A DNA stretch of 64,000 nucleotides, taken from assembly GCA_964215955.1 (NCBI GenBank), contig CAXPDR010000041.1, forward strand, positions 186,001 to 250,000, given 5' to 3'. The translations under genes were made by a program, and so were the position numbers. A model generated the notes under the pieces. That model was given only the letters and a program-made list of their open reading frames with translations. It searched no databases and was not told the origin of the DNA. The first letter of the stretch is position 1, and every line of letters begins with the position of its first letter. The stretch comes from GCA-2706205 sp964215955. GTDB lineage: Bacteria > Bdellovibrionota > Bacteriovoracia > Bacteriovoracales > Bacteriovoracaceae. Below are positions 61,858-64,000 of this stretch, one piece after another.

Positions 61858-62976
61858 TCAGTTATCGTCTTCGAATCTTGATTTAGATGGAGCAAATGCT
61901 CTTGTTTCAACTTCAATATCATCATCATCATTATCGTCACTACTATCGATACCTTCAACATCTTCATCGAAATCAACATCACTTGCGATATTAAGTTCAT
62001 TTAAAGCTTTATAGAAGTCTTTATCGTCTTGAAGATCACCTAAAATTGACTCAATGTATTTTGGCGGATACTTACCAATCAGTTCCTCAATATATTCTTG
62101 AAGTCTACCTTCTTTTAGAATTTCTCTTTTCTTTTTAATATCTTGCCAGTTAGCGATATAGTGCATACGACAGTATTGTTGAGTCGTTCTTAAATTTTCA
62201 CACCCTTTCTCCGCACAATCATCAGATCGATGATCCACAAAGAAATCAAGAGACGCAATTGCATCAGATATATCTTCCCATGAAAAATTTTCAGCAAGAC
62301 CAGCAATTTCATCCTGAACCTTAGATTCAGCCTCAGCTAAAACCTCTTTAGATGGAAGTTTCTCTTTCTTAGTCGACTTTGCTTTTTTAGGTGCTGCTTT
62401 TGTTTCCTCAACAGGCATTTCTATTTGTTCTGATTTTTTGACTTCCTCTTTTTTAGAAGGAGCTTTCTTAGGGCTTACTTTAGCCTTAGTTTCAGTTTTT
62501 TTAGGAGCCACCTTTTTTGCAACTTTCTTAGGAGCAGTCTTTTTCGCAACTTTTTTAGGTGCTGCCTTTTTTGCAACTTTCTTAGGAGCAGTCTTTTTCG
62601 CAACTTTTTTAGCTACCTTTTTAGCTACCTTTTTGGCTACTTTCTTCTTAGCGACTTTCTTTGCAGTCTTCTTAGCAACTTTTTTCGCTACTTTCTTTTT
62701 TGAAGCGACTTTTTTTGCAGTCTTCTTAGCAACTTTTTTAGCGACCTTCTTTTTCGAAATCGCTTTTTTAGCTACCTTTTTAGCTGCTTTCTTTGCAACC
62801 TTCTTGGCTGCTTTTTTAGCGACCTTCTTTTTGGTAACCTTAGTTGTTTTCTTTTTAGTTACTTTTTTTGGTGCTGCTTTTTTTGCAGTCTTTTTAGCTA
62901 CTTTTTTAGTTGTTTTCTTCTTAACGGCTTTTTTGGCCACTTTTTTCTTAGCGACTTTCTTTCTAGCTTTCGCCAT
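61858..62976 (-). CDS. Histone H1-like lysine/alanine-rich protein with CCCH-type metal site
   Basis: Start ATG at 62976 with AGGAG eight bases upstream (a frame opening at 63018 adds 14 residues). The 372-residue product has about 150 residues of KKVAKKxAKK-type repeats at the N-terminus, resembling histone H1 tails and bacterial Hc1-like DNA-binding proteins, then a mixed linker of about 50 residues, a helical region with a C-x4-C-x9-C-x2-H site (DDCAEKGCEN ... YCRMHY, about residues 253-271), and an acidic tail rich in Asp (about 330-360). The GC...YC.MHY form is a small zinc-binding motif also seen in phage and HNH-type proteins. It should coat or condense DNA. The repeats and low-complexity make any numbering approximate. 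Confidence 0.8.
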   Translation of the reverse strand: MAKARKKVAKKKVAKKAVKKKTTKKVAKKTAKKAAPKKVTKKKTTKVTKKKVAKKAAKKVAKKAAKKVAKKAISKKKVAKKVAKKTAKKVASKKKVAKKVAKKTAKKVAKKKVAKKVAKKVAKKVAKKTAPKKVAKKAAPKKVAKKTAPKKVAKKVAPKKTETKAKVSPKKAPSKKEEVKKSEQIEMPVEETKAAPKKAKSTKKEKLPSKEVLAEAESKVQDEIAGLAENFSWEDISDAIASLDFFVDHRSDDCAEKGCENLRTTQQYCRMHYIANWQDIKKKREILKEGRLQEYIEELIGKYPPKYIESILGDLQDDKDFYKALNELNIASDVDFDEDVEGIDSSDDNDDDDIEVETRAFAPSKSRFEDDN

Positions 62977-63046
62977 GGATGATGCTCCTATCATTTTTTT
63001 AAGCTTCTTTAGTACCACTTTTCTACTCTATCTGCCAACAGTGTTA

Positions 63047-64000
63047 TTAACTAATTGACTTAAACTCATTTCCTGCGATAACTAATCTTTGAATTTCAGA
63101 GGTTCCCTCATAAATTTCACAAATTTTCGCATCTCTAAAATATCTTTCTACTGGATATTCTTTTGTATAGCCATTACCACCTAAAACTTGAATTGCTTCA
63201 GTGGTGATTTGCATACAAGCCTCAGAAGCAAAAAGCTTAGCTTGCGCTGCTTCTTTTGTATAATTCTCACCCTTATCTTTTAAATCTGATGCATGATAAA
63301 CTAATAGTCTCGCCGCAGCAATTTTTGTACTCATATCTGCAATCTTAAATTGAATCGCTTGAAGGTTAGAAATTGGTCCACCGTGCTGAATTCTCTGAGT
63401 AGCATACATTCTTGCATATCTAAAAGCTGCTTCTGCGATACCAATAGATTTTGCTCCAATACCAATTCTCCCACCATCTAATGTAGATAGCGCAACTCTA
63501 AATCCCTTTTCAAACTCTCCTAAAACATTTTCTTTTGGAACCTTAACTTTATCAAAGTGAATTTGAGCAGTAGAAGAACCTTTAATTCCAAGTTTATCTT
63601 CTAGCTTTTGAACATTAAAGCCTTCAGTCTCAGTCTCAACAATAAAGGCTGTAATACCTTTGTGATTATTAGATTTTGAAGTTTTAGCAAATACAATTGC
63701 AATACCTGCTTCTTTACCATTAGTTATGAAGTTTTTGGTCCCATTTAATTCAAAATGATCACCTTTATCATCAGCAAAAGTTGCTAAAGTTCCAGGATCA
63801 GAACCAGCATTAGGCTCAGATAGACAGAAACAACCAACCATTTCACCACTTGCCATTCTTGGTAAATATTTCTTTTTTTGCTCTTCAGTTCCAAATTTCA
63901 TAATTGGCCAAATGGCTAATGAATTATGAGCAGATAGAAAAACTCCAGAAGATGAACAACCTCTTGAAATCTCTTCAATAATAATGGCATAAGACATATA
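63047..64000 (-). CDS. Acyl-CoA dehydrogenase, 5' part outside window
   Basis: The frame runs to the right edge without a start of the expected kind; 316 residues from an internal Met are given plus one more codon, so about 65 N-terminal residues are lacking. Motifs are CFCLSEPNAGSDPGTLATFA, NFITNGKEAGIAIVFAK, FDKVKVPKENVLGEFEKGF, STLDGGRIGIGAKSIGIAE and RDAKICEIYEGTSEIQRLVIAG. The YEGT Glu marks a short/medium-chain (butyryl-CoA-type) enzyme. It is the third acyl-CoA dehydrogenase in the window, 28 bases upstream of the H1-like start region. Confidence 0.9.
   Translation of the reverse strand, partial: YMSYAIIIEEISRGCSSSGVFLSAHNSLAIWPIMKFGTEEQKKKYLPRMASGEMVGCFCLSEPNAGSDPGTLATFADDKGDHFELNGTKNFITNGKEAGIAIVFAKTSKSNNHKGITAFIVETETEGFNVQKLEDKLGIKGSSTAQIHFDKVKVPKENVLGEFEKGFRVALSTLDGGRIGIGAKSIGIAEAAFRYARMYATQRIQHGGPISNLQAIQFKIADMSTKIAAARLLVYHASDLKDKGENYTKEAAQAKLFASEACMQITTEAIQVLGGNGYTKEYPVERYFRDAKICEIYEGTSEIQRLVIAGNEFKSIS

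Noticed and set aside
62438..63058. Long plus-strand frame of 206 codons rich in Phe, Leu, Ala and Thr
   Set aside because: It is the antisense shadow of the AAG/GCT-type repeats of the H1-like gene on the minus strand. It has no ribosome site and its composition is explained by the repeat.
1..64000. tRNA, rRNA, CRISPR, transposase, prophage, toxin-antitoxin or defence genes
   Set aside because: No cloverleaf, repeat-spacer pattern, integrase/transposase or known defence motif was seen on either strand; the gene gaps are mostly too small to hold tRNAs, and the larger ones were read for this purpose.

Overview
The window looks like chromosomal DNA of a Gram-negative, low-GC bacterium, most likely a Bdellovibrio-and-like organism of the Bacteriovorax/Halobacteriovorax type. 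This is inferred from gene content and not tested by a database search. The supporting signs are an AT-rich genome with outer-membrane genes (Tol, LapB, lipoproteins), many small secreted or lipobox proteins, a DgcB-like FHA-GGDEF protein, a GYF_2-PilZ protein, several acyl-CoA dehydrogenases and thiolases, nucleoside-salvage genes and a lysine-rich H1-like protein. Coding density is high. I see no rRNA, tRNA, CRISPR array, insertion sequence or prophage.

Layout. 1-5012: ribosomal locus with a fused S6-S18 gene followed by a DUF2232-type membrane protein (cut by the left edge), a PlsC-like acyltransferase, a secreted protein and RNase G. 5131-7572: an SDR/DUF2867 protein and a broken DUF3943 gene. 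7601-11678: nucleoside salvage (nupC, deoA, purine nucleoside phosphorylase). 11685-20563: a DnaQ-type exonuclease facing a seven-gene minus-strand block ftsE-ftsX-envC-ctp-xseA-M23 lipoprotein-histidine-kinase-like protein. 20704-24000: an HD phosphohydrolase, a small basic protein and a degenerate sigma-54-activator-like protein. 24109-31649: tolQ-tolR-tolA-tolB, and upstream of it sppA-lapB followed by an SH3-like protein, an M48-like protein without its active site and a polytopic membrane protein. 31819-35624: a small acidic secreted protein, rlmN and a GH35-like protein. 35762-43756: fatty-acid and branched-chain oxidation (two acyl-CoA dehydrogenases, fadBA) mixed with a receiver-domain protein, a ferredoxin, a lipoprotein behind a good sigma-54 promoter and a Kazal-type lipoprotein. 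43761-49522: pgi, dgcB, mutL, miaA, ppsR. 49528-58654: a Ser/Thr kinase, a lipase-like hydrolase, GYF_2-PilZ, a vWA-like lipoprotein, a cyclic-nucleotide-binding protein and a thiolase. 58907-64000: a lipoprotein with about 20 LVIVD repeats, the H1-like protein and a third acyl-CoA dehydrogenase cut by the right edge.

How the genes work together. Nucleoside uptake and phosphorolysis, three acyl-CoA dehydrogenases, FadBA and two thiolases suit a cell living on another cell's nucleic acids and lipids. FtsEX-EnvC with a carboxy-terminal protease and a live M23 lipoprotein, Tol-Pal components and the LapB cluster deal with division and envelope maintenance. DgcB and PilZ give a c-di-GMP synthesis/receptor pair.

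Points most worth a second look are the S6-S18 fusion, the amber-interrupted DUF3943 gene, the pseudo-M48 protein beside lapB, the histidine-kinase-like protein without ATPase motifs at the end of the ftsEX operon, the bEBP-like protein lacking GAFTGA, the sigma-54 promoter at 37667, the Kazal-type lipoprotein and the H1-like/CCCH fusion.
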